The translations under genes were made by a program, and so were the position numbers. Positions 1 through 5,825 of a stretch of 7,913 bases of DNA are shown in pieces. Origin of the DNA: Candidatus Nitrosotalea sp. FS (GTDB lineage: Archaea > Thermoproteota > Nitrososphaeria > Nitrososphaerales > Nitrosopumilaceae); assembly GCF_011319475.1 (NCBI RefSeq), contig NZ_RCMC01000195.1:3505-11417 (forward strand). The letters are read 5' to 3'. How positions within the stretch are numbered: position 1 is the first letter of the stretch; every line of letters starts with the position of its first letter. The notes beneath the pieces are model-generated. The model was not told the DNA's origin and did no database searches. It saw only the letters and a program-made list of their open reading frames with translations.

Positions 1-470
1 ACCTTTGATGTTTGTTTTACAGATTTTATTATTGTATGTACAAGTTCTGGATCATCGCCTACTTCTAGTCCAACTTTTTCAACATGAGGACATGACAGAT
101 TAAGTTCGTAACCTAGTATCTTTACATTTTCAAATTGTTTTATCATGAATACAAAGTCTTCTGGAATAGAGCCAACTAGGCTGACAATTATTGGAACTGT
201 TTTGTTTTCTGACAGCATCTTTGCAAAATATGGAGCTCCAGGATTTGACAGTCCAACTGCATTTAGGTATCCATTTTTTAGGCCAACAATTGTGGGGTTT
301 GGATATCCATCCCAAGGTTCCTTGCTAAGAGATTTTGTAACAAGTGCTCCCGCTCCTTCCTTATATAGACGGCCAAAAACGTCAAGTGATATGCCAAGAA
401 TACCAGACGCAAGCATCGTGGGTCTCTCAAGTGCAATTGGGCCCACATTGGTTGAGATGTCAGGACTCAC
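1..470 (-). CDS. pyrD: Dihydroorotate dehydrogenase, class 1 (probably 1B) catalytic subunit, 5' part only
   Basis: This enzyme oxidises dihydroorotate to orotate in de novo pyrimidine synthesis, using FMN in a TIM barrel. The minus strand is open from 470 to the window edge and encodes the first 156 residues of a protein that is usually about 300 long. Visible family motifs are PTMLASGILG near residues 16-25, the segment GAGALVTKSLSKEPW, GYLNAVGLSNPG, and ELNLSCPHVE, where Asn124 and Cys127 match the orotate-binding Asn and catalytic-base Cys of class 1 enzymes. I place the start at GTG 470, because an in-frame stop (TAA) lies three codons upstream and the only other codons there (TTA, TTA, GAA) are not starts. 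A TATA-like TTATAA sits about 27 bases upstream, so the mRNA is probably leaderless. The gene is divergent from nop5. Family assignment is firm; 1B rather than 1A is inference, since the electron-transfer subunit is not in view. Confidence 0.93.
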   Translation of the reverse strand, partial: MSPDISTNVGPIALERPTMLASGILGISLDVFGRLYKEGAGALVTKSLSKEPWDGYPNPTIVGLKNGYLNAVGLSNPGAPYFAKMLSENKTVPIIVSLVGSIPEDFVFMIKQFENVKILGYELNLSCPHVEKVGLEVGDDPELVHTIIKSVKQTSK

Positions 471-494
471 TTCTAATAATTAAAAATAGTTGTC

Positions 495-500
495 TTATAA
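495..500 (-). promoter_or_regulatory. TATA-like element of pyrD
   Basis: TTATAA is centred about 27 bases upstream of the GTG at 470, the spacing expected between an archaeal TATA box and the start of a leaderless transcript. The call rests on position and AT content only. The motif is itself palindromic, so orientation is inferred from the gene it serves. Confidence 0.4.
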
Positions 501-520
501 CGTTTGACATAGTTCTAGGA

Positions 521-528
521 TCTATAAT
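521..528 (+). promoter_or_regulatory. TATA-like element of nop5
   Basis: TCTATAAT is centred about 24-30 bases before the ATG codons at 549 and 555. With the usual archaeal spacing, transcription would start at about 550-555, at or next to the start codon. It sits back-to-back with the pyrD element in a 78-bp divergent promoter region. Confidence 0.45.
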
Positions 529-548
529 GTTACATTTTTTAGTAAGCC

Positions 549-1847
549 ATGAAAATGCACTCTATGCATTCTGTCATTTTAACAGAGTTGGGTATTGCAG
601 TTTTTGACGATAACAAATGTGTAAAATCATTTCCATTTTCAAATCCAGCTACACAGTATGTAGAGCTAAAAAAAGAACAAGCCAGCCTTAACGAACTAGA
701 ACATTTTCTTGCCAATTTAGGAAGCATTGTTGTCGTAAACGATTCTTCTTTGCTCAAACTCTTGAGAAAAAAATCAATCGAGTCAGATATAATGGATGAA
801 AAAAAGATAGAGACAATCCAATCTTCAAAACTGCGAGTCCTTGTAGATTCTGGCTTTGCAACTAATGAGGGAGACGCAAGAGGAAAGTTACGTGACTTTG
901 CACTTAGTCTTTCATCATCCAGAGTAACAGAGATCTCCGAGAGTCCCGACCTGCACATAATTCAGGCAATCAACACACTGGATGAAACAGACAAGATGAT
1001 CAATTTACTAAGTTCCAGAGTAAGAGAGTGGTATGGCTTACATTTTCCAGAGCTTGACAACATGATTGATACAATCAGTGGATACTCAAAAATTGTAATG
1101 GCAGGAAAAAGAGAGAACATTACACAGAATACATATCTTGATGCAGGTTTTCCAGAAGAAAAAGCAGAGATGTTGTCATTATTGCAAAAAAAGAGTAGAG
1201 GTGGCCAGATCTCAGATGAGAATCTTGCAATAGTTCAAAACATTGCAAAACAGATCTTGGATCTTTTCGATCTAAGACAATCATTGGAAAAACACATTGA
1301 ATCACAGATGGAGTCAATTGCACCAAACGTTTCAGTAATACTTGGCTCTGCAGTTGGAGCAAGAGTTCTTGCCAAGGCAGGAAGTTTGAAAAGACTTGCA
1401 TCAATGCCTGCAAGTACCATTCAAGTTCTTGGTGCTGAAAAGGCATTATTTAGAGCGCTCAAGACAGGTGCCCAACCACCAAAACACGGTTTACTATTTC
1501 AACATCAACTAGTTCATGCCGCCCCACGATGGCAGCGAGGCAAAATTGCAAGGGCAATAGCCGCAAAAGCTGCAATCGGTGCAAGAGTAGATGTCTTTGG
1601 AGCGGGAAGAAACGATACATTGCTTGAGAAACTCAACATACGAGTTACCGAGATAGGAACAAAATACAAGGACCAGCCAGAGAGACCAGCTTTCCAGCCA
1701 CGTAGAAACGATGAACAGAGAGACAGAAGGTTTGGCGGTGGAGGCGGAGAGAGAAGATACGGTGGAGGAGGTAGAGGTGGTGGCGGAGAGAAGAGAAACG
1801 ACTGGCAAAAGAGCAAGAGAAAAAAGTTTGGAAAACGAAGAAGATAA
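549..1847 (+). CDS. nop5: Nop5 (Nop56/58-type) C/D-box sRNP core protein with Gly/Arg-rich tail
   Basis: Archaeal Nop5 is the scaffold of the C/D-box RNP. It binds fibrillarin through its N-terminal domain, dimerises through a coiled coil, and holds the L7Ae-sRNA complex with its NOP domain, guiding 2'-O-methylation of rRNA and tRNA. The 432-residue product shows all parts: an N-terminal fibrillarin-binding region (about 1-135); the coiled-coil region (about 140-260) opening with REWYGLHFPELDNMI at 159-173; and the NOP domain (about 256-372) with GSAVGARVLAKAGSL at 266 and the signature GAEKALFRALKTG at 295. After 375 comes a low-complexity tail with two glycine blocks (396-400 and 405-413) containing RYGGGGRGGGG, ending in a Lys/Arg-rich stretch. 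Many archaeal Nop5 proteins end in Lys/Glu-rich tails instead. ATG codons at 549, 555 and 564 are all possible starts; the TATA position favours 549 or 555. The fibrillarin gene overlaps its end. Confidence 0.96.
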   Translation: MKMHSMHSVILTELGIAVFDDNKCVKSFPFSNPATQYVELKKEQASLNELEHFLANLGSIVVVNDSSLLKLLRKKSIESDIMDEKKIETIQSSKLRVLVDSGFATNEGDARGKLRDFALSLSSSRVTEISESPDLHIIQAINTLDETDKMINLLSSRVREWYGLHFPELDNMIDTISGYSKIVMAGKRENITQNTYLDAGFPEEKAEMLSLLQKKSRGGQISDENLAIVQNIAKQILDLFDLRQSLEKHIESQMESIAPNVSVILGSAVGARVLAKAGSLKRLASMPASTIQVLGAEKALFRALKTGAQPPKHGLLFQHQLVHAAPRWQRGKIARAIAAKAAIGARVDVFGAGRNDTLLEKLNIRVTEIGTKYKDQPERPAFQPRRNDEQRDRRFGGGGGERRYGGGGRGGGGEKRNDWQKSKRKKFGKRRR

Positions 1848-2502
1848 TATTTTTTGGGTAAAAATTGAAGGGGAAAAGAGACTTGCAACCATAAATCTCG
1901 TACCCGGAAATCAAGTCTATAGAGAAAAACTAGTCAAGATAGACGACGAGGAGTTTAGAGCATGGGATCCATATCGTAGCAAACTTGGCGCTGCCATAAT
2001 GAATGGTCTTGAAACTTTACCAATTGTAAGAAAGTCCAAAGTTCTCTATCTTGGCGTATCCACCGGAACAACTGCAAGTCATGTATCAGATATCGTTGGT
2101 CCAAATGGAATTGTTTTTGCAGTAGAACATTCAAGCAGAGTTGCAAGAGATTTTTTGGAAAGAGTGGCGTCGTTTAGATCAAACATTGTACCAATATTGC
2201 AAGATGCCCGCAGTCCAAAGGAATACTTTTCAGTGTATGGTCCTGTTGATGTTGTCTATGTAGATATTGCACAACCAGACCAGACAGAGATTGCAATACT
2301 AAATTGTAAAACATATCTGAAAAAAGGAGGCTACATGATGCTGGTAATCAAAACAAGAAGTATCGATGTTACAAGAGAGCCTTCCCAAGTAATGCGCTCA
2401 GAGGCCAAAAAATTATCTGCAAATTTTGAGATAGTTCAAGAGATAAACCTAGAGCCATACGAAGGGGACCATGGCATGATTGTAGCAAAATATCTAGGAT
2501 AA
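1828..2502 (+). CDS. flpA: Fibrillarin-like rRNA/tRNA 2'-O-methyltransferase
   Basis: This is the SAM-dependent methyltransferase of the C/D-box RNP, methylating ribose 2'-OH at guide-selected sites. From a TTG start the protein has 224 residues, close to the usual archaeal length of about 230. Motifs, numbered from this start, are LYLGVSTGTTASHV (73-86, SAM motif I), VEHSSR (99-104), ILQDAR (123-128), DVVYVDIAQPDQ (141-152) and IKTRSIDVT (174-182). The 2'-O-methyltransferase K-D-K-H tetrad is present as K52, D146, K175 and H215. The frame stays open upstream to an ATG at 1711, but that adds 39 charged residues encoded by the Gly/Arg tail of nop5 and unlike any fibrillarin N-terminus. TTG 1828 leaves a short leader before FWVKIEG, matching archaeal homologues. 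It overlaps nop5 by 20 bp, so translation is probably coupled. GTG codons between 1711 and 1828 remain formal alternatives. Confidence 0.93.
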   Translation: MENEEDNIFWVKIEGEKRLATINLVPGNQVYREKLVKIDDEEFRAWDPYRSKLGAAIMNGLETLPIVRKSKVLYLGVSTGTTASHVSDIVGPNGIVFAVEHSSRVARDFLERVASFRSNIVPILQDARSPKEYFSVYGPVDVVYVDIAQPDQTEIAILNCKTYLKKGGYMMLVIKTRSIDVTREPSQVMRSEAKKLSANFEIVQEINLEPYEGDHGMIVAKYLG

Positions 2503-3117
2503 GGTACCTAGCAGGATTTTGACTGGTTTCCAGCTCTTTCTGACAAATACAGGCACATCCCCATTTTGAGACACCCATTCCTTGATGAATCTCATCGTTT
2601 TAGGGTCAGATGGATATCCGCTTCCAAGGTTATGGTTTTTTCGTAGTTTCTCTATCTCTCTATCTCGGTTTACCTTGGCAATGATAGAAGCTGCAGAGAC
2701 TACAGGGTATTTTCTATCAGCATGATGACTGGAGATAATTTTTCCAGTCTTGGCAAGATTTGAAATATACAGACCAAATCGTTTTGGGTTCACATCACAT
2801 GAATCAACATATGAAGAGTTTGCCTGTAATTTTTTTATAACTTTGGCCATATAGTTTGCTTCAAGTTGGTTTAACAGATTTTTACTAACACTCTTGTCTA
2901 TTGTCTTTGGAGGAATTTTTGCAACATGGTATCCTTCCACAAGAGACAATATTTGCTCGTATAACTTTTCTCGCAATTGAGGACTGAGTTGCTTTGAATC
3001 TTTGACTCCAATCTTTACAAGTTGTTTTATATTTTTTTGTTCAATAGAAATTCCAGCAATTACAAGTGGGCCAAGTACTGAACCACGACCTGCGTCATCT
3101 ACTCCGCAGACTAGCAT
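2494..3117 (-). CDS. rnhB: Ribonuclease HII
   Basis: RNase HII cleaves the RNA strand of RNA-DNA hybrids and nicks 5' of single ribonucleotides in DNA, acting in primer removal and ribonucleotide excision repair. The 207-residue length is typical for archaeal enzymes. Motifs are GVDDAGRGSVLGPLVIAG (5-22), VKDSKQLS (38-45), YVDSCDVN (103-110), ADRKYPVVSAASIIAK (133-148) and GSGYPSDP (165-172), whose Tyr168 corresponds to the conserved tyrosine that recognises the ribonucleotide junction. The catalytic DEDD set maps to D7, D8, D105 and D134; the second position, normally Glu, is Asp here. The 3' end overlaps the convergent fibrillarin gene by 9 bp. ATG 3117 is supported by a TATA-like element 29 bases upstream. 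Family assignment is very secure; full activity of the altered site is assumed, not shown. Confidence 0.96.
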   Translation of the reverse strand: MLVCGVDDAGRGSVLGPLVIAGISIEQKNIKQLVKIGVKDSKQLSPQLREKLYEQILSLVEGYHVAKIPPKTIDKSVSKNLLNQLEANYMAKVIKKLQANSSYVDSCDVNPKRFGLYISNLAKTGKIISSHHADRKYPVVSAASIIAKVNRDREIEKLRKNHNLGSGYPSDPKTMRFIKEWVSQNGDVPVFVRKSWKPVKILLGTLS

Positions 3118-3141
3118 ATTTGTGATGTTCTTGTGTTAGAC

Positions 3142-3149
3142 GTATTAAA
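3142..3149 (-). promoter_or_regulatory. TATA-like element of rnhB
   Basis: On the minus strand this reads TTTAATAC, centred about 28-29 bases before the rnhB ATG at 3117, consistent with leaderless transcription. It shares the 86-bp gap with the presumed 3' end of the upstream small-protein transcript. Confidence 0.45.
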
Positions 3150-3189
3150 CCATTTTAGGTAATCAGACGATCATTTCATGGCGTGTTGG

Positions 3190-3197
3190 AAAAAAAA
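3190..3197 (-). terminator. Oligo-T terminator of the small exported-protein gene
   Basis: A run of eight A on the plus strand (eight T on the minus strand) begins 7 bases after the stop codon of the minus-strand gene ending at 3204. Archaeal RNA polymerase can terminate at short oligo-T tracts without a hairpin. I see no strong hairpin beside it. The call rests on position and composition. Confidence 0.5.
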
Positions 3198-3203
3198 TAC
3201 AAA

Positions 3204-3467
3204 CTAGGTACAAGAAAGATCGCCATATTTTCCTTCAAGTCCAGAGGCGCGAGCTATGTTAACACCTGATTGATCACTTTCTATCGTAAGGTGACACACT
3301 CCATTCTTGTCAGAGTTATCACGTAGATTATCAGTAAATACAATTGCTGCATTTACAGACGAGTCTGGAGAATGTGCTCGCTCAAAAAGAGTATGACCAA
3401 CCGCTTCAGGCACCGCTATCATCAATATCACCAATATAGCGAATTTGTTGATTGATCTTTTGTTCAT
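3204..3467 (-). CDS. Small predicted exported protein of unknown function
   Basis: I do not recognise this family. The 87-residue product begins MNKRSINKF, followed by a hydrophobic stretch (about 9-20, AILVILMIAVP) and a polar remainder, which looks like an archaeal signal peptide with cleavage perhaps near residues 23-25. The mature part would be only about 63 residues, rich in Asp, Asn and Ser, with two cysteines, Cys58 and Cys86 (penultimate), which could form a disulfide outside the cell. The frame extends upstream to an ATG at 3530, but that would cover the TATA element and one palindrome and would bury the signal peptide. ATG 3467 has a TATA-like element about 25 bases upstream. The gene is divergent from the AsnC/GAF regulator, and two palindromes lie between them, so common regulation is plausible. 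That it is a real gene is supported by signal peptide, promoter and terminator, not by homology. Confidence 0.62.
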   Translation of the reverse strand: MNKRSINKFAILVILMIAVPEAVGHTLFERAHSPDSSVNAAIVFTDNLRDNSDKNGVCHLTIESDQSGVNIARASGLEGKYGDLSCT

Positions 3468-3487
3468 GATATACCATAGTGATTTAC

Positions 3488-3495
3488 TGTTATAG
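3488..3495 (-). promoter_or_regulatory. TATA-like element of the small exported-protein gene
   Basis: On the minus strand this reads CTATAACA, centred about 25 bases before the ATG at 3467. The spacing supports that start over the farther upstream ATG and again suggests a leaderless message. Confidence 0.42.
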
Positions 3496-3524
3496 AGAAG
3501 CTGGAAGAGATTATCTTGTAAAAT

Positions 3525-3537
3525 TTCCAATTTGGAA
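3525..3537. promoter_or_regulatory. Palindrome 1, operator-like (TTCCAA-T-TTGGAA)
   Basis: A perfect 13-bp dyad with one central base lies about 64 bases upstream of the presumed start of the small exported-protein gene. Its half-site TTCCAA matches that of the second palindrome (TTCCGA) at five of six positions. Lrp/AsnC proteins typically bind short palindromes of about 13-17 bp, and the adjacent gene encodes such a regulator, so this is a candidate binding site. The dyad is directly visible; its function is inference. Confidence 0.55.
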
Positions 3538-3572
3538 GCAAATGTAATAGGAATATTATCAAATAGGACACA

Positions 3573-3593
3573 TAATTTCCGAATCGGAAATTA
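3573..3593. promoter_or_regulatory. Palindrome 2, operator-like, 21-bp perfect dyad overlapping the regulator promoter
   Basis: Two perfect 10-base arms, TAATTTCCGA and TCGGAAATTA, surround a single central A. The core TTCCGA-A-TCGGAA resembles palindrome 1. The right arm overlaps the TATA-like element of the AsnC/GAF regulator gene by about three bases and covers the expected BRE position, an arrangement suited to autorepression. The centre at 3583 is 52 bp from the centre of palindrome 1 (3531), close to five helical turns, so both sites would face the same side of the DNA. Confidence 0.62.
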
Positions 3594-3598
3594 ATATT
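3591..3598 (+). promoter_or_regulatory. TATA-like element of the AsnC/GAF regulator gene
   Basis: TTAATATT is centred about 28 bases before ATG 3623, the normal spacing for a leaderless archaeal gene. A second AT-rich motif, TATAAT at 3609-3614, is only about 12 bases before the ATG and would start transcription inside the gene, so I prefer the upstream one. It abuts palindrome 2. Confidence 0.4.
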
Positions 3599-3622
3599 AG
3601 TAACATGGTATAATATTTTTTC

Positions 3623-4615
3623 ATGCTCGATGACATAGACAAGGTCATACTTTCCCACCTTGGAAGAAATGCAAGAGTTTCCTCACAAGAGATAGCCAGT
3701 ACACTTCAGGGAATGGGTTTTACAATCACAGATAGAGCGGTGCGACAACGACTTGGAAGACTGGACAAGAACAAATCCATCCTAGGGTATTCTGCAATTT
3801 TGAATCCAAGTCTAGTGTCAGAAAAAGTCAATAGAACAATACTCATCAAATTCAAGTTTTCAAAAAATATTTCAGATGGAATTGACAGGCTTACAAGATA
3901 TCTAAACGAGTCTCCCTTTTGTATTTATTCAGCAAGACTAAGTGGGGATTTTGACTGGATTTGCCATTTTGTTTTCTCATCAATTGAACAATATGATCTT
4001 GAAACAAACAACTTTCTAAATAGATTTTCAGACGTGATAGCAGACTTGCGCTCCTATGAATCCAAGGCAACAAAATCTTCACCATATGTCTTGTTTGATG
4101 AACATGCCACCAATGAAAAAAAGCTCCAAGTGTATACCATATTGAATGCCATCAAAAAACATGACAACCTAAACGATAGACTCCAGTCCATAGTCGAGAA
4201 CCTTGTGAAATATTTTAATGCCAAATTTGCTCGAATCTGGTTTTACGGTAAAAAGTCAAAGACATTAATTCTAAAGTATAGTGCAGGCAAGTACAAAAAC
4301 ATAGACGGTGAGTTCTCCAGAGTATCTCTGAACTCTCTAAAAATTGGAACGATTGTAAAGACAAAGAAACCCGTAGTCTCAAATGATGTGTCCCATGATC
4401 CCAGAATAAAATATCATGATTGGGCAAAAAAGGAGAAACTCAAGTCTTTTGCAGGATACCCAATATTGTACAAGAGAGAGGTTGTAGCAGTTTTGGCCAT
4501 TTTCAGTGAGAAATCCCTCACGCCAAGTGATTTTGAGATTCTAGGCATATTCTCAGACCAGCTCTCAAAGGAGCTTTCAGGCTTTTTTGAGGCAAAGGAC
4601 TTTCTGCTCATCTGA
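3623..4615 (+). CDS. AsnC/Lrp-type transcription regulator fused to a GAF-like sensor domain
   Basis: The 330-residue product joins an N-terminal AsnC-type winged helix (about 1-60: LDDIDKVILSHLGRNARVS, then recognition-helix region RAVRQRLGRLDKNKSI) and a middle region (about 68-150) in the place of the Lrp effector/dimerisation domain. A C-terminal region (about 165-325) with GAF features follows: LQSIVENLVKYFNAKFARIWF near 187-207, GTIVKTKKPVVSNDVSHDPR at 242-261, and the closing strand-helix LAIFSEKSLTPSDFEILGIF near 291-310. Lrp/AsnC proteins are usually about 150 residues, so this is twice the normal size. It probably binds DNA as a multimer and senses a ligand or redox/light cofactor through the GAF part; no conserved metal or haem site is obvious and the ligand is unknown. 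ATG 3623 begins the standard AsnC N-terminus. Palindromes upstream suggest autoregulation and control of the divergent small gene. Confidence 0.85.
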   Translation: MLDDIDKVILSHLGRNARVSSQEIASTLQGMGFTITDRAVRQRLGRLDKNKSILGYSAILNPSLVSEKVNRTILIKFKFSKNISDGIDRLTRYLNESPFCIYSARLSGDFDWICHFVFSSIEQYDLETNNFLNRFSDVIADLRSYESKATKSSPYVLFDEHATNEKKLQVYTILNAIKKHDNLNDRLQSIVENLVKYFNAKFARIWFYGKKSKTLILKYSAGKYKNIDGEFSRVSLNSLKIGTIVKTKKPVVSNDVSHDPRIKYHDWAKKEKLKSFAGYPILYKREVVAVLAIFSEKSLTPSDFEILGIFSDQLSKELSGFFEAKDFLLI

Positions 4616-4673
4616 GCAAATCATTTCCTAGATTTCCAGAGCATCAACTGCGTACATTTCAATTTATTAAATC

Positions 4674-5825
4674 ATTTCAGACAAGGCAAAACCTGTTGGA
4701 GTCAGAACTTGCAGAGATAACGAGGGAAGCACAAAGCTGCTTGTACCAAAGGAATCATTATCAGAAGATGTGCCTCCAAAGGAGCCTGCTTTTTTCAATC
4801 CACGTGCAAGGGTTAGCAGAGATTTTTCAATAATAGCATATTCTGCATTTCTTAAAAACTTCAAGGGTCCAAAGATCTTTTTAGATTCACTTGCAGGAAT
4901 TGGTGCAAGAAGCATAAGGGTTGCAAACGAAATAAAATCAATAGAAAAAGTAATTGTAAATGATGTAAACCAACAAGCCTTGGAAATTGGAAAAAGCATT
5001 GCAACGTTAAATCAAGTTACAAATTGCGAATTTTCTGAAAACGAGGCATGTAGGTTTCTGAGTCTTCACTCCACACGAGATGGACGCGGCGCAATTATAG
5101 ATGTAGATCCATTTGGCTCACCTTCTAGATATCTTGATTGTGCGATACGGGCAACTTTTCACGGAGGACTCTTGTCAGTAACTGCTACTGACATGACTGT
5201 CTTGCACGGAATATTTCCAGAGGCATGCCAACGCAAGTATTATGGAACTCCTGTTAGAACAATTTACGGAAACGAGATAGCATTACGTTTGATTCTTGGA
5301 TGTATAAACATGGTTGCAGGACGAATGGATATCATGATACATCCATTATTTGTACAACACAGCATGCATTACTACAAGGCATATGCCAAGATACTTGTTA
5401 GAACAAACACCAAAGATTGCATGGGATATATCCTGCATTGTGATAATTGCGGAAACAGAAAAGCAGTACATGAGGTAGAACATACATGTAATATTTGCAA
5501 TTCAAAGGCAAAACTTGCAGGTCCACTCTGGATAGAGAGCCTTCATGACAAAGATTTTGTGGATTCCATGATATCAGAGGAGAAGAACCTGACAGTTGAC
5601 AAGTCTTGCACGCTATTTCTTGAAAAGTGCAAAGAAGAGATGGGCATGCCGCCAGCATATTTTACCCTGGATGAAATTGGGCACAGAAAACAGTCTGCAC
5701 CACCATCTCTTGCCAAGATAATAGAAAAACTCAAAGAAACAGGACATAGAGCTACAAGAACAAGTATGAATCCAACTGGATTCAAGACAGATGCTACTAT
5801 AACCGAGATTTTATCGCTAGTTTAA
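4674..5825 (+). CDS. trm1: tRNA (guanine26-N2)-dimethyltransferase Trm1
   Basis: Trm1 makes N2,N2-dimethylguanosine at tRNA position 26 using SAM, preventing tRNA misfolding. Numbered from an ATT at 4674 (383 residues, matching the usual archaeal length of about 380), motifs are KLLVPKESL (22-30), FFNPRARVSRD (40-50), FLDSLAGIGARS (69-80, SAM motif I), VNDVNQQA (95-102), DVDPFGSPSRYLD (143-155, the catalytic DPFG motif), TATDMTVLHG (170-179), a zinc-ribbon-like set Cys256, Cys259, Cys272 and Cys275, and the C-terminal RATRTSMNPTGFKTDA. The first conventional start in frame is GTG 4770, but family-like sequence (KLLVPKESL, PPKEPAFFNP) is encoded before it. Between the in-frame stop at 4668-4670 and 4770 there is no ATG, GTG or TTG, leaving ATT 4674, ATC 4671 or CTG 4737. 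The 3' end overlaps convergent rlmE by four bases. The family is firm; the start is uncertain. Confidence 0.94.
   Translation: MSDKAKPVGVRTCRDNEGSTKLLVPKESLSEDVPPKEPAFFNPRARVSRDFSIIAYSAFLKNFKGPKIFLDSLAGIGARSIRVANEIKSIEKVIVNDVNQQALEIGKSIATLNQVTNCEFSENEACRFLSLHSTRDGRGAIIDVDPFGSPSRYLDCAIRATFHGGLLSVTATDMTVLHGIFPEACQRKYYGTPVRTIYGNEIALRLILGCINMVAGRMDIMIHPLFVQHSMHYYKAYAKILVRTNTKDCMGYILHCDNCGNRKAVHEVEHTCNICNSKAKLAGPLWIESLHDKDFVDSMISEEKNLTVDKSCTLFLEKCKEEMGMPPAYFTLDEIGHRKQSAPPSLAKIIEKLKETGHRATRTSMNPTGFKTDATITEILSLV

Noticed and set aside
145..483. Plus-strand open frame of 112 codons
   Set aside because: It is antisense to the clearly coding pyrD frame, and its translation resembles no known protein and lacks domain motifs.
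1711..1827. N-terminal extension of fibrillarin from ATG 1711
   Set aside because: The segment reads as a charged shadow of the nop5 tail and has no counterpart in archaeal fibrillarins, whose N-termini begin near FWVKIEG.
1509..1892. Long minus-strand open frames opposite the nop5 3' end
   Set aside because: They mirror the purine-rich Gly/Arg/Lys codons of nop5 and give Ser/Pro/Leu low-complexity translations; nop5 is unambiguous.
2722..2728. ATGATGA, a C-box-like sequence that could mark a C/D sRNA
   Set aside because: It lies inside rnhB codons, and no D box (CTGA) is found at a suitable distance. No intergenic gap showed a convincing C and D box pair either.
3468..3530. Upstream ATG 3530 for the small exported protein
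   Set aside because: It would place the TATA-like element and part of palindrome 1 inside the gene and put 21 residues before a normal signal peptide.
4770..4772. GTG 4770 as the trm1 start
   Set aside because: Trm1-family sequence is encoded upstream in the same frame, and starting here would remove 32 residues and make the protein shorter than the family norm. It is kept as the fallback if the ATT start is disproved.
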